64,000 nucleotides of DNA from Tethya wilhelma (Eukaryota; Porifera; Demospongiae; Tethyida; Tethyidae): the NCBI GenBank assembly GCA_964030475.1, contig CAXIPT010000004.1:667422-731421 (forward strand), in the 5' to 3' direction. Shown piece after piece: positions 12,174 to 24,259 of this stretch. The notes beneath the pieces were generated by a model. The model had not been told where the DNA came from and did no database searches. It saw only the letters and a program-made list of their open reading frames with translations. The first letter of the stretch is position 1; each line of letters opens with the position of its first letter. The position numbers and the translations under genes are program-made.

Positions 12174-15100
12174 ATGCCTATTAAGAGAGACAAAAAGAAA
12201 GAAAAGAACAAGTCCAAAGATGATCCTCAAACAACTCCAGGAGTACCTGTAGGAGGAGGAGCCATTCCATTGTCCCCAGTCAGTCCACCTCCCTCTGAGG
12301 ACACACCCCTAGAACAGTCCCAACATGGAGATATAGAAGAAGATGATGGGGAAGATTATGATGGAGCAAGCACTGCTTCTACTCCTGACAAGCCAAAGAA
12401 GAAAAGTGGATTTAAGAAATTTGTTTCCAAAGCAAAGAAAGTGACCGGACGATCTTCAAGGAAGTCAAGCAGTGGTAGCATAAAGAACACATCACCTCAA
12501 GGTATAGTGTCTCCTTTACAGAAGCAACTGACCTCACAACCAGAGATTCACTCATCATTTGAGGATGTTCCTCACTTGAAAGACTCTGAAGATGTTGTTT
12601 CACTGGAGGACTACAAATTTGAACCGTCATCCACAAAGTTCCCATCAACACTTGCCCAGTCTGACACAGTGGCTCCAAAATTGGTATGTGTGAACATGTG
12701 AAAGTGTTTGTAGTTTGTACTGATCTATGTGTTTGTATGTATGTACCAGCCATAATGAAACTGAGCCTTTTAACTTTACCTGATAGTTTATGTGTACAAG
12801 ATCGTATTTTAGTACTAGCACTGAGTGTACTTTACATTGGGTATACTTTCTAAATTATTTGTACAGTTGGTGTTTTGACTGACATTGTGTAATATAAAGC
12901 CTTCTTGCTATTCAATGTATTGTCTTCCATTGTGCAGGATCTTCATATACCAGGAAAAGAGTCACATGACCAGCAGCTGTCATCACCAACAGACACTCTG
13001 ACTCCTACAAGCTCAGCTGCTACACCTGTTGCAACACCAACAAACACTCAACAAGAAATTGAAGCCTTGAAGGCTCAGCTAGCTCAAAGAGATCAGCAGT
13101 TAGCAGAGTCAAAGGAACAAGTTAGACAATTGCAAGATCAGGAAACTCTCAAGAAAGAAGCAGGATCTCAGCAAGCCTCGGATGTTTCACTGGATCAGAT
13201 AAAGTTGTCTGTAGATGAGAAAACTCCCTCAAATGCAGAACCCCCAGGTCAAACACCAACCAATCCTGGACATCATCCTCTGGAGATTTCTCAAACCAAT
13301 GATTCTAATAGTGCCACACCCACAGCCACTGATCCTAAACCACCCCTGGGGCAAAACGAAACTGAAACTGTGCTCAAATCCAGTACTGACAACAAATCTA
13401 AGCCATCCCCGGCAAGTGGCCAGACACCTCATGGTCCGAAAGCTGGATCACTAGGACGAAATACATGTACCGAGCAAGAAGAAGGTGGAAACACCACTAC
13501 AGAAACTGTACCTGATCTACAACATGAATCTACCTCAAGCAGTGCTGGTGACAAACCAGAGTTACCTGTTGATAGTAGCAACACACCCCATGGTGGAGAT
13601 GGTGCAGCACCTGATGCCTCTGGGGAAGATAATGTTCAAATTGAAGGTGCTACATTTTACTTACAAAATGACAGCAGTACAACTGATGTGAAGACCAAAT
13701 CAGGAGATGAGTCAGAGTATGAAAGGTTGCAAAGAGAACATGTTGATCTGGTACGAAGACAGAGTGAAGCAGAAGACACTATCCAAAGACTTCGTCAGGA
13801 GAGTGTGGAACAAATTGACAGAGTTAGAGCTGAGAGTGAAGAACAGAGAAGGCAAGAAATTGAGAGGATTTTGACTGAAGCTACTGACAAACACAGGAAA
13901 GAAATGGAAGCAAGATTAGCTGAAGTGAAGAAGGAGAGTGAGCAGAAATTAGCTGAGGTGAAGAAGGAGAGTGAGAGGAATCTGAAGGCCTCAATTGACC
14001 AAACCACAAGAAAACTTACTGCTGCAACTGGAAGGACGTTGAAAGGAACTGAAGCAAAAGTAGTTGATAGAGATAAACAGATTAAAGAATTACAAGACAA
14101 GCTAGCTAAACTACACACTGAATCAGCTGAGAAAGAAAAACAAATGAAAGAAGAATTAGGCAAAGAAAAAGAAGCACTTTCAGCCAAAGAAAATAAGTTA
14201 CAAGAAAAGAATGCAACAATTGAAAAATTGGAAGCAGACAAACGAAACATTGAAGAATTAATGAAACATGAGCAAAACAAAAAAGAAGAAGAGTTGAAAG
14301 AGCTAAAGCAACAATTGACTGACTTTCAAGAAAAGCTCAAACCCGACTTGAAAGATGAGATGATTAAACAGCTCCAAGACAAACTAGAAGTAGCCAAACA
14401 AACAAAAGAAATAGACCATCTAGTTGAGACGGCTGGTAATGATGTACAAACTGAACTTCAACAACAACATGAAGACAAAATCAAAGAACTAGAGCAAACC
14501 AAAGAAGATGAGAAGAAAATAATGATTAAGAAACATGATGAAGCCATCAAGGAGCTCCAAGCACAGATTGAAAGTGAAAGCAAGAAACATGTTGAAGAAA
14601 TAGCTAAAATGGAAGTGAAACTGAAGACACTACAAGATGCTTGTGATGCTGTGAAGACAGAAAGTAAAACTCTTGAATTGCACTATATTGGTGAGACCAA
14701 GCAGCTAAAGGAACAGCTAAAAGACAAAGAAGACAGTTTAGATGCAGCCTCAGCTGAAAAGGAGTTTCTTCGAGAAAGACTAGAGAAGTATGAGAAGGGA
14801 ACTAAACCAAGAGAGGAATATGACCAAGATGATGAATATCTTGAAAACCAGCACCAACAGTTACAAGAACATGAACACTTACAAGAGCAATATGACCAAC
14901 TTAAAGTGATAGCCGACATGAAGCAACAAATGTCTTCAGCTAGTCCACCACCTCCAGGGTTTAGCTCCTCTGTTGATCCTGATGGACCACAGATAGTACA
15001 TTCACAAGTGAGTTAATTATAAACTTTTTGTTAGCTTTTTTTCCTCTTTGACTTTTCAAGGAGAGTGGGGCCTATAAATTTAGGCACAAGCTAACTTTTT

Positions 15101-18100
15101 CAAGGGGTGGTAACTGCCTATCACTTAGTACTTGCAGTCAAGATCTTGACCATATTTTGACTGTTGACCGTCACTAAAATTTGATCTTGACCGTTGACCG
15201 AACGGTGAATTTCGCGCTTGACTCATCGCTATTACGTCATCGGTGACAACCATTACCAATTTTGGACTGTTCTGAAATTTCATTTTGACCGTTGACTTCC
15301 ACTAAAATCTCATTTTGACCATTGACCATCATCTTGACCGCGGTTGCGGGTGCAAGTACTAAGTGATTGGCAGTTGCCACCCCTTGCTTTTTGCTAGGTC
15401 AGCATTTTTCAATTTTGCTGAGTCAGCAGTGATGACTGCTGCTCCAGTCAGTGGTATGTAGTTATGGCCACTTCCTCTGTTTGAAGTTCACCTTATGTAA
15501 ACTATACACATTCCTTCACTATCTTGGTATGTGACATGGCATTGTGTGACATTTAAAAAACAACTCTGATATGGTATTTGATCTGATACACACACACACA
15601 TCAGGATCTTCCTTCCAGTGGGCAACCTCCACAGAAAGATGGACCAGAAGAGGAAGATCACATATTTCATACAGCACTATTGGTAAATTTTATATTAATA
15701 TACAAAGTATTGGGATAAAAGTTATACCTATTGTACTGTCACTGAATCAATTCAGAATGGCACAATATGTATAATGATAATACTTTTTCAAAGTGTACGT
15801 CATGTTGCATGAAGCTAGCTGTATGAGTTTTGAGTACAAGTGCAAATTACATCTTTTCCGTTTTCTCATATATAGTCACCCAACCTGACTGACACTCAGA
15901 AGGTGGAGCAGTTAGAGAAACAGTTGGAAGACAGTCAACAAGAATCAGAGAGACTTCGTCAAGAGTCAGACCAACTCCGAGAGGAACTAGATCGTCTGAG
16001 AGAGTCAACACAGACACAAGATGACCAGGACAGAGAGGAGGCTGAGCAACAAGGAGAGGCTTTGAAAAACCTGAGAACCAAATATCTTGAAATTCATGCT
16101 CAAAAGACCGAGTTACTGGGAAATCTTGAAGCTAGTGGCAAAGAACTCAAGAAACTATCTGGTGAAAAGATGGGATTAATGAAGAAAAATAAAGAATTAC
16201 AGGCCAAACTTGAATCAAGAGATGAAGAACTGAAGCAGTTACGTGATCAAAAAGCCGACACTAGTGGTGCCTATCCTAATGTGCCTCCTTCCTTGAGTGC
16301 TGATGGCAGTCTCTCACCAGGTGATGATCCAAAGACAGAGGTGGTCCGACTGAAAGAAGTTGTTGAGGAGAAAGACAAGCAGATTGAGAACTTTGAGGTT
16401 CAAGTGGGGTCATTTCAGCCAACTGCCAGTGAGAGAGAACAGCTGCAAGGTCATTCCAGCTCAAATCAAAGCCGGACAGTGGTGGATTTGAAACAGGAAC
16501 TTAAACAAGCTAAGGTACGTTTGGGAAATTAATAATGTGATTATTACTCTTATTCTAATATATATACAACTATAGGAAGAGATTCATGTCCTCAGAAATG
16601 AATCTGAAGCTGCCAAAAAGATTGAAACCCTTCAACTAAAGTTGCAACAAGTGGAAAAGAGACTTTCTTCAGCTGAGGTAGGATCTAAATCAATCTTTGA
16701 AGATATGTGATCACTCTGATATGTACCATACATGCATTGTGATATATATCATGACAAGACTCATGAAAGTATTTGGAAAAAAGAAGTGGAAGGAGAAAGA
16801 GAAAACACCAAACGAGTGCAAGTTAGTTTTTTTTCTTTCTGCTTTTGGGGTTAATATTCACCGTGTATATATGCATGCAGGCTGAGCTGTTATCATTGAG
16901 GGTTGAAATGACACAAAAGGTGCAAGAACTGGCCGTGATACGTAGAGAGAATGCTGTTCTAAAACAGAGAAACAAAGAAGTCATTGATGAAGACACAAAG
17001 CTCAAAGAGAAGTACCACAACATGGTGGCTCAATTGGAGTCTCTAGATCGCATCAAAAAACAAATGGAAACATTCAGAGCACAAGTTGCCACTCTTACAG
17101 CTAAAGTCAAAGATCACGATAAAAGAACCCAGGAACTAAAAGATGAACTTGCAGTTTCTAGACACCAGGTATGTTATAAACAGTCATGTACTTAATACAC
17201 ATTGATTTGTGTGTACTCATTGTTACAGGCAATACAGTACAAAGAAGATTTTGAAAGAGAAAGGAAAGATCGGGAAGATGCTGCTGGACGATACGATGAT
17301 GAAGTTGCTAGTTTGCAGAAAGCTTGCCAGGAAATACAAAAAGAAAGAGATAAGGACCAAGAATTGTTTCAAACAACACAGACTGTTCAAAAGGATGAAG
17401 TGGACAAGGTTAGAAGAGAGAAAGAGGAGCTAGAAAGACAAAAAAGTGAATCTGAAGAAAATCTGAAGCAGATACAGGAGGCTTTAGATAAACAGGTTGC
17501 CGAGCTGAACCATCAGATTTCTGAACTGAAAGAAGAGAACATTAAACAGAGAAACTCCATTGATGCCATGAGAGATGAAAGTGCACAACATATCAGAGAA
17601 CTTGAAAGAGATCTTGAAATCACGAAGAAAGCCAAATCTGGATTTGAACAAACTGCTGCAGCTCTTCAAGATCAGCTGGACCAGTTCAGAGATGAGCTTG
17701 AGATTGCAAACGTTGCAAAAGAAAGTCTCAAAGAGAGTATTGAAGATACTGAAGCTAAACTTCGTTCAAAAGAAAAGAATCTTGAGCTTGCACTGCAGGA
17801 GAAAGCAGCTCTTAATGAACAATTTGAGAGAGTTCAAAAAGAAGTGGCTCAACTCAAACAACAACTAGATGAAACCTTAAAAGAAAGGAATATTGAGGTG
17901 ATGGGCAAGAACCAACAAGTGAAACAGATCAGGAAACAAGTGGAAGAGTACAGAGTTGAACTGAATAACACCAAAGCTGAGTTAGAGAGGGTCAAAGGTC
18001 AATACACAGAAACCTACACTGAGCTAGACAGGACAAGAGGTCAACTGATGAAGACCAAGACAGCAATGAATCAACTACAACATACCAAAGCTACCATGCA

Positions 18101-18557
18101 AGAACAAATCCAAATGTACCAGGAGCAGTTGAAGCAAACTGATGAAGATGCTGAGTCAAAGGTAAATGGTTTCATGAAACTATCATACTTCACTCCGCAT
18201 ACACATGTATACAACATTAGGCTCAATTTGAGAAGGAGAAATGTGAAAGTGATATGCTAGTTGTTCAAAATGAGCTTCGTCAGGTGAAGAGAAAGTACGA
18301 AGAACTGTGGGACAGACATGATGTAAGTATAATTATGTTGTACTGTATTATTTGTTGAGTGTCAAATTATACACTGATGGCAAACAATAATAGTGGTCTG
18401 CCAGTCTGTACTGATTTTCAAATGTACACTCTTTAGGTATTGTTCAAACACAATGACAAGTTGAGAGGTATTTTGACACAACACAATATTTCTCCTCCTC
18501 CTCTGCCTAAGAAAATAAGTCACCCCACACCTCCGATGTACCAGACAGAACAACCAA

Positions 18558-18600
<43 letters not shown>

Positions 18601-20104
18601 GTTGCCTAGTAACCAATAAATTTATATCTGCTATGATCTTGTGTATGAATCTATATGAAACCATTTTTTACAGGGTAACATCCAGGGTCCCCCAATCTTG
18701 TCAGATTCTAATCAACCCATAGACCCTTCTACCCTTCCTGCAGCTATAGACTTGGTATGTGTAAGGATACTGTGTACATCTCAATGTGATTGTTTTATCA
18801 ACTATAATAATAATAATTATTATTTTCATTCTTGTTCTCGCCAGCCTACTCAAGCCAGTAACTATCCTCAGTACAACCAGGCAGCAGGTGGTGGAGGACA
18901 GACTCAGTTTCCTTACAATACCAGTAACGCTCCTACCCAAGCCACCACTGGGACCCAGCAGCCGAGCTACCGTGGTCCCTCTCAGTACCAGGGTCAGAGT
19001 GGATCCGTAGCTACCATCGGAGAGGAAGGCTTCCTTTCAAGCAATTTGGAAGAAATGCGTCGAAACCAGTTACAACAAAATGCAATGCAGGCCCAAGGAC
19101 GTGGGCGAGCTGGGTCAGGGAGTAGCAGAGACAATCCAAACTACCACCAGCGTCGGAGGCTACAGCCTGATGGAGAACAGAAGAGTCTTACAGAATACAA
19201 AGCTAGACAGGAGTACAACAATGTCCAGCAATTTAATGTGCAGCCTAACCAACCATATAGACAAGGACAAGGTGGAAACCATCCCATGCCTTCACCACGG
19301 ATGAGAAACACACATCAACAATTGAATTACCCTCAACAGCAGGGAAATGCACAGGGTGTTCAACATGGTGGGCAGCATCTAGAGAGCTTTCAACAGCAGC
19401 AGCAGCATGTACCTGTATCCATGGCAATGGGACAACAACATGATCCAATGCAATCTTTACCTCGTAATGCATCTCCTGGACAGTTTGGACAAATGGGAGC
19501 AAACCAAGTGGGAATGGGTCAGCCTGAATACAACATACAACAGCAACAGCAATATGGTGTTCCAGTCAGTCAAGGAATGGCAATGGTGGGCACTAAACAG
19601 GGTGGATATGAAAACGTATCTCCACAGCAACAGAGACAACAGATGCAGCACCAGCAGCAGCCACAGCAGGTCCAACCTCCTCCAACTAGTACAGGGTATG
19701 GACAACCGCTTCAACAAGGACCTGGCCAAGGAATGAACGCTGGACAACAACAACCACACGCTCAAAATCAAGGTGGACAACATGGTGGTGGCTACGTTCA
19801 ACCACAGCAAGCAAGTCAGGGTAGAGCCCAATATCCCAATCAGCAGGTGGCTCCATCTCAAGGGAACTATTCTCGTCCTCCCAACCCAAGTGGTCCACAA
19901 GAGAACCCTCTGCTTCAAGGAATAGATCAAGATATTTCAGAGTTTGCTCACGATGTGAAGAACCAAAGTGGAGAACAGTCTCTAGCTACAGAAGCACCCA
20001 TAGATCCTAATCTCATCTGTCAGATGTGTCGTCGAGGGTTTAAGATTGGAGAGATACAAAAGTACCGACGCCATGTTGCTTCTTGTACTGGGTCTTCAAA
20101 CTAA
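12174..20104 (+). CDS. Large coiled-coil protein with UBAN motif and C-terminal ubiquitin-type zinc finger
   Basis: Eleven exons, all phase 0: 12174-12683, 12938-15007, 15605-15682, 15876-16514, 16576-16677, 16881-17168, 17229-18161, 18221-18322, 18437-18559, 18674-18754, 18845-20104 (2061 aa). The order is a charged/PST-rich N-terminus, ~1,000 residues of heptad-rich coiled coil, then a UBAN-like core at ~1230-1245 (IQYKEDFERERKDRE), opening exon 7. More coiled coil follows, then PPPLPKK, a ~370-residue Q/G/P-rich linker, and a finger C-Q-M-C-x14-H-V-A-S-C (~2034-2055). This is NEMO/ABIN/optineurin order. In those families the UBAN binds linear or K63 ubiquitin chains; the key Y, D, F, ER and RE are all present here. 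It has no kinase domain. Likely a cytosolic ubiquitin-reading scaffold (inference). Confidence 0.87.
15101..15386. mobile_element. 286-bp MITE-like foldback element in intron 2
   Basis: Ends are perfect 10-bp inverted repeats (CAAGGGGTGG...CCACCCCTTG), and the inverted match continues imperfectly to ~36 bp. Flanked by a direct repeat CTTTTT at 15095-15100 and 15387-15392. The paralogous intron of the 6241-11505 gene has the empty site with a single CTTTTT. The interior carries repeated TTGACCGTTGACC-like words and no ORF, so it is non-autonomous. The ends resemble hAT MITEs, but the duplication is 6 bp rather than 8, so the superfamily is uncertain. Confidence 0.75.
18560..18592. repeat. (GT)n tract forming a splice donor
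   Basis: The GT run begins at the donor of exon 9 (CCAAAG|GTGTGTG). The homologous exon of the kinase gene at 30591-35453 also has a GT-repeat donor (32136 reading left). Confidence 0.65.
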
Positions 20105-20906
20105 TGGTGATATAATTATACTAAATTTTGTAGGTTTGATTATCATCAGTTTGTTTGGGTTAGTAAAGGGTTAATTTGGATATTGATTATGTACCAAGTG
20201 TATAGGCAATGTATTCTAATGTATCTTGTTTTGTGGATAATATGTTGTATTATGAGAATTATAGTTGAGTTAATTTTTTGTGTGTACATTAGTGTACATG
20301 TGTGTGCACATGCTGTGTGACACTCTCATTAGTATTGTGTAGAATGTATCATTATGCCTGTCCAATAATCGTGTGATTGTTAGTATTTTGTTGTACTGTG
20401 CTTGTATAGTGAGTTTTCATGAATTGATTCATGCATACTAACTTCTTACATTAATTTTATACTCTATGCAAATGAATTCGAAATTGTATCAGTGAAACTG
20501 AACAAAGGATCGACGCTTTATTGGGACAGTATAAATTCAACTTAAATTATTGTTAGAGCTACTAGGTTGTCCCCTGTAATTCTCAGAGGTTAATTAATTC
20601 TGTTGTATTGTATACTTGCACATGTATCAAGGTATTCCCTTACATATTATCTTACATAAATTATTATTATAAAAATTTGTTCATGGAATTAAGGCATGGA
20701 TGACGTATGACTATAATATTATAGGACATAATATCTCTAGTGAACCAAGAATTAATCATCCTTTGTAAATCATCTCAGTTTAATAGATTTTTTTTTAAAA
20801 ATCTGACAAAATTAATACACACAATTATGAGATAATGATATTATGTAATCAAGTGTGGTTCCAAGCCACATACAAAATCAGTTACAAAATGTAAATAGTG
20901 TTCTAG
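20105..20906. other. Intergenic, AT-rich
   Basis: 3' flanks of two convergent genes (ends at 20104 and 20907). No ORF, RNA gene or repeat was recognised. Confidence 0.5.
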
Positions 20907-21808
20907 CTATTTGCCCCTGGGTGGCCATGGTCCTTGGACTGAAGCACGTGCAGGAGAAGGGAGGAACCTTTCTTCAATACATACAGGCCCTCCACAGTCT
21001 CCATTGCAACAGATTTCGTTTGGTCGAAAGCAAGTTCCCTCAGGAGTACAAGGTCCAGAGGCATGGTAGCAAGGAGCTGGTCTGGATAGTCCACATTGAG
21101 GTTCGAACTGCTGTTCAATTATGGCTGTGAATCATGGTATATAATTCATGTATTTTTGTAAAGATAAGAATGAATAAGGTTCTTATACAACTTACCCAGC
21201 TCATTGACAAGTGGAGACTTTATAAATCTCCTTATTGGTAGGGTGTGTCTCTTATCAGCACAGACGCCCAGACGTCCACAGCCAGTGGCACACACCTGTG
21301 GCTTGGTGCAGTCATCGTCACTCGTGCAGGAAACACCTTCAATCATGTATCTGGTGCAGATGTCACGGATGCCATTTTCCTGAAGTCTGTCCCTGGGAAT
21401 TTTCCACCTCCGGACAGGAGATCGCTGTTGATCCCGAGCTGCAAAGTGAATTCTTACCATATAAAAAGACTGCAATACATATATATAATTATACGAACAA
21501 AAAAAATTACCAATTGGATAGCCTGGCATTGCTATTATAGTATCCTCAAGATCTGCACAAATGGTCACCACTGGTTGATTTTGGCATGGAAATGTAGCAG
21601 CGCAGACTTTGTTTGGGCTACAAGCTGTGTTCAAATCCTGGGTGCAAATCTGCAAACCAGGGTTATTGATGATAGAATACTTGTCGCATTTGTCGTAACG
21701 AATGAAGTAGCTGGTATCAAGTCGTTGTTGAGTGCGAACGGATGCCGAGCTGCTCACGTGCACCGAGACTGCAGCAAGGATCGCCACAAGAAACAGGAGA
21801 GACTGCAT
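20907..21808 (-). CDS. Secreted cysteine-rich WAP-like protein 1
   Basis: Exons 21808-21511, 21438-21196, 21124-20907 (252 aa), both introns phase 1. A signal peptide (MQSLLFLVAILAAVSVHVSSSAS) opens exon 1; the upstream in-frame ATGs are not preferred because the paralogues start here. Three cysteine-rich blocks, about one per exon, follow: CTQDLNTACSPNKVCAATFPC, CTSDDDCTKPQVCATGCGRLGVC, and CYHASGPCTPEGTCFRPNEICCNGDCGGPVC. The last two resemble the WAP four-disulfide core, although the cysteine spacing is not canonical. WAP proteins are secreted protease inhibitors or antimicrobials; the role here is inference. It is divergent from the next gene with a 486-bp shared spacer. Confidence 0.8.
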
Positions 21809-21884
21809 TGTGATCCACGAAACGAAAGTAATTATCCAACTAGTAGCACAGGTCGCAGTGTGAAAATGACTCATACGTAGTCAG

Positions 21885-21892
21885 CTTTTATA
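21885..21892 (-). promoter_or_regulatory. TATA box of WAP-like gene 1
   Basis: TATAAAAG on the minus strand 77-84 bp upstream of the ATG at 21808, followed by CTGACTAC. The other WAP-like promoters in the window have a TATA box at similar distance. Confidence 0.6.
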
Positions 21893-21936
21893 AGAGAGCT
21901 GCACGGTACAGCCCTTGCAAAGTTTCCGATATTGCA

Positions 21937-21949
21937 GCGCGCGCGCGCG
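21937..21949. repeat. Short alternating GC tract
   Basis: GCGCGCGCGCGCG followed by AGCGGCGGGGCGAG, unusually GC-rich for this window, within the divergent spacer between two WAP-like genes. Confidence 0.5.
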
Positions 21950-22195
21950 AGCGGCGGGGCGAGAAGGCCGCATAGAATGAATGAGTGAGATTGAGAGCTG
22001 AAGCCAGACGTACAAACATACTATACTAATAGGCCACGCCATTTGGTTGCTTCTTCACGGGAAGCACATGTAGCTTCAATACGCCATTGCATCTAAATTA
22101 TTCATAGACTACTAATCTGCACGCCACCGGTGCACCACGGTAAAATGAGCACGTGGTCGGCAACTTTGTAAGGGGCCTGGGCTGTACAGGTCGCC

Positions 22196-22203
22196 TATAA
22201 AAG
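22196..22203 (+). promoter_or_regulatory. TATA box of WAP-like gene 2
   Basis: TATAAAAG followed by CTGGCTAC, 92-99 bp upstream of the ATG at 22295. The same word precedes the gene at 24260-25352. Confidence 0.65.
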
Positions 22204-22294
22204 CTGGCTACATTTCAGTCACTATCACATTGCAAGCTGCTCTACTAGTTGGATAACTACCTTTCTCAACTCATCCTTCGTCTCGTGGATCACA

Positions 22295-23156
22295 ATGCAG
22301 TCTCTCCTGTTTCTGGTGGCGATCCTCGCTGCAGTCTCGGTGCACGTGAGCAACTCGGCATCCATTGCCGCCGTTCAACAGCGATCTGATACTATATACT
22401 TCATCCTTTCGGACAAATGCGACGAGTACTCTATCATCAGCAATCCTGGCTTGGAGCGTTGCTCCGTAAACTCTGATTGCCGCAGTCAAAACCAAATTTG
22501 CGCTGTGCCGGCTTATCAGTGTCCATTTCAACCTCAGGTTCCTGTTTGTGCTGATGTTGAGGATACCACAGCCAGTGCAGGTTACCCACTTGGTGAGTTT
22601 CTTGAGACAAGAAGACACACACACGCACGCACGCACGCACACACACACACACACAGCTAAGCAGCAGCAGTACTCCACTGCGGAGTGGTGTCAATGTAGT
22701 AGAGCCTCTGGACCTTGTACTCCAGGAAGTTGCTCTGGACCAGAAGTCTGTTGTCGTGGAGACTGTAGAATCAATGTTTGTGTATCACCCCCTTTGAAAT
22801 CTTCAATCCAGCAATATCCATATGGTATAGATTTATTTATACTTCCATACACATAAAATCTATCGTCGGCCTAATTACCAGGATTTTAATGCATTAATTT
22901 GCTGTTCTTTTTTATACATACAGCCACAAAGCAGCAGGTTGATTACTGTGAACCTAGGGGATCAGCTCCTCCTTGCTACCTTCCACTTTGCACTAGGGGA
23001 ACTTGTTCTCAACCAAACGAGAGATGTGTGTGTGGAGAATGTGGAATCCATGTGTGTGCTGATGAGAGATATATTCGTTCTACAATTCAGCAATATTATA
23101 ACGGCGGTCCAAATTATGGACAGTCACCAGGATATCCAATCGGGCTAGGAAAATGA
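22295..23156 (+). CDS. Secreted cysteine-rich WAP-like protein 2
   Basis: Exons 22295-22592, 22657-22824, 22924-23156 (232 aa), introns phase 1 as in gene 1; exon 1 is 298 nt in both. Signal peptide MQSLLFLVAILAAVSVHVSNSAS. Cysteine blocks: CSVNSDCRSQNQICAVPAYQC, CTPGSCSGPEVCCRGDCRINVC and CYLPLCTRGTCSQPNERCVC. The exon 2 acceptor is the end of a CA/CGCA microsatellite (22615-22656). Probably an extracellular protease inhibitor or matrix protein (family inference). Confidence 0.8.
22615..22656. repeat. (CA)n/(CGCA)n microsatellite forming a splice acceptor
   Basis: The repeat runs directly into CACAG|CTAAG, the acceptor of exon 2 of WAP-like gene 2. Confidence 0.65.
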
Positions 23157-24259
23157 AAACATTATGCAACACTGAGTGTGTAGTGTATTGTATGACATGA
23201 TTTGTGTATGAAGATTTTGGAATCTCATTAAGTTTGAATTCTCTAAAAAATGGAATATTAATAACGGATGACTGCTTAAAATTGAATCATCACTCCATGG
23301 GCCACTCCAAAAGATTTTACAAGCATAGCTATCTGTTTTACAATATCTCTAGTCTTGATCAGCTTCATTAAGAAAATGGCCTCAATGTATAGTACGTTGT
23401 TGGGCAAGCCTGAGCGAAGGATCTTCATTCACAGGACCATGCTATTACAAAGTAGAAAAGAGCACAATTCTAGCCGATCGTCAATTCTCGTCCATAATGT
23501 ATGTACACTGACATAATGAACAATGTTTGGATGCTTGAGACAACTCGATCAGTGTGATGCATTCACTTCGGAACTAATGTTCATTTCATATATCGGATTA
23601 TCGCTATTACGTACTTGATGGACCAATTAATGCCCTGTGCATGTAGCTTCTTAGCAATACATGTATATACGGCAGACCGTTTACAGTGACCTTATAGATG
23701 ACTCCATAGGTTCCGTCTCTCAATCCTACCACATTTAGTGAGGAGGAAGGAAGCTAGTTCATCACCATGCACATCTATGTGCTGCATGCCATGATCTTTT
23801 TAGTCACATGTGCAGCATGTATGCAGCTAGCTAGCCACGGTAAATTCAATCACTTTTATTAATTGGAATTATATCAGTAGGCATGCATGCAACATATTGT
23901 GACGTGTGGTTCCAGGCCCCTGTGTTTGTCATAACATCATGCAGCTCAGTCATAAGTGAAAATGGCCAAATTGAATGTTGGAATGTACAAAGAGTAATCT
24001 ATAGCTATAATATATTATATAGTTACACATAGACATTGGCATGGATCAACATCCATATAATTATTATAGATGCATGCAGGCAACTAGCTATCTGTTTGTT
24101 GGCTCTCACACTCATCATGCACGCTACGTAAAGCAATTGATATTTCAGTGACAATGATTTTAGATTCAAACATCTCTATAATTATATTATTGTATATACA
24201 CAAATTATGTCATAATAATTATGTTTCCAGGCCTAACACAAACAGTATAATCTGTTCCT
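23157..24259. other. Intergenic with a kinase relic
   Basis: Between convergent WAP-like genes. Apart from the kinase fragment at 23489-23790 it is AT-rich with scattered ATGCATGC words and no supported gene. Confidence 0.5.
23489..23790 (-). pseudogene. Relic of the 5' end of a kinase gene
   Basis: On the minus strand this matches the N-terminal ~100 codons of the window's kinases at DNA level: the ELAPF region, the GVIYKVTVNG word, and the LSRLKHPNIVHF region. It has many indels and stops, and the glycine-loop coding part between the two ends of the N-lobe is deleted. Nothing of the catalytic C-lobe or coiled coil remains. Dead copy. Confidence 0.7.

Larger units (their letters stand above)
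10063..15918. repeat. Tandem segmental duplication, copy 2
   Basis: Second copy of the 3976-10062 interval. It begins in exon 4 of the chimeric gene (PP2C-type part) and ends near the start of exon 4 of the 12174-20104 gene. Differences include a 286-bp foldback insertion (15101-15386), a shortened exon 3 (26 versus 100 codons) and altered coiled-coil coding sequence. Confidence 0.72.
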
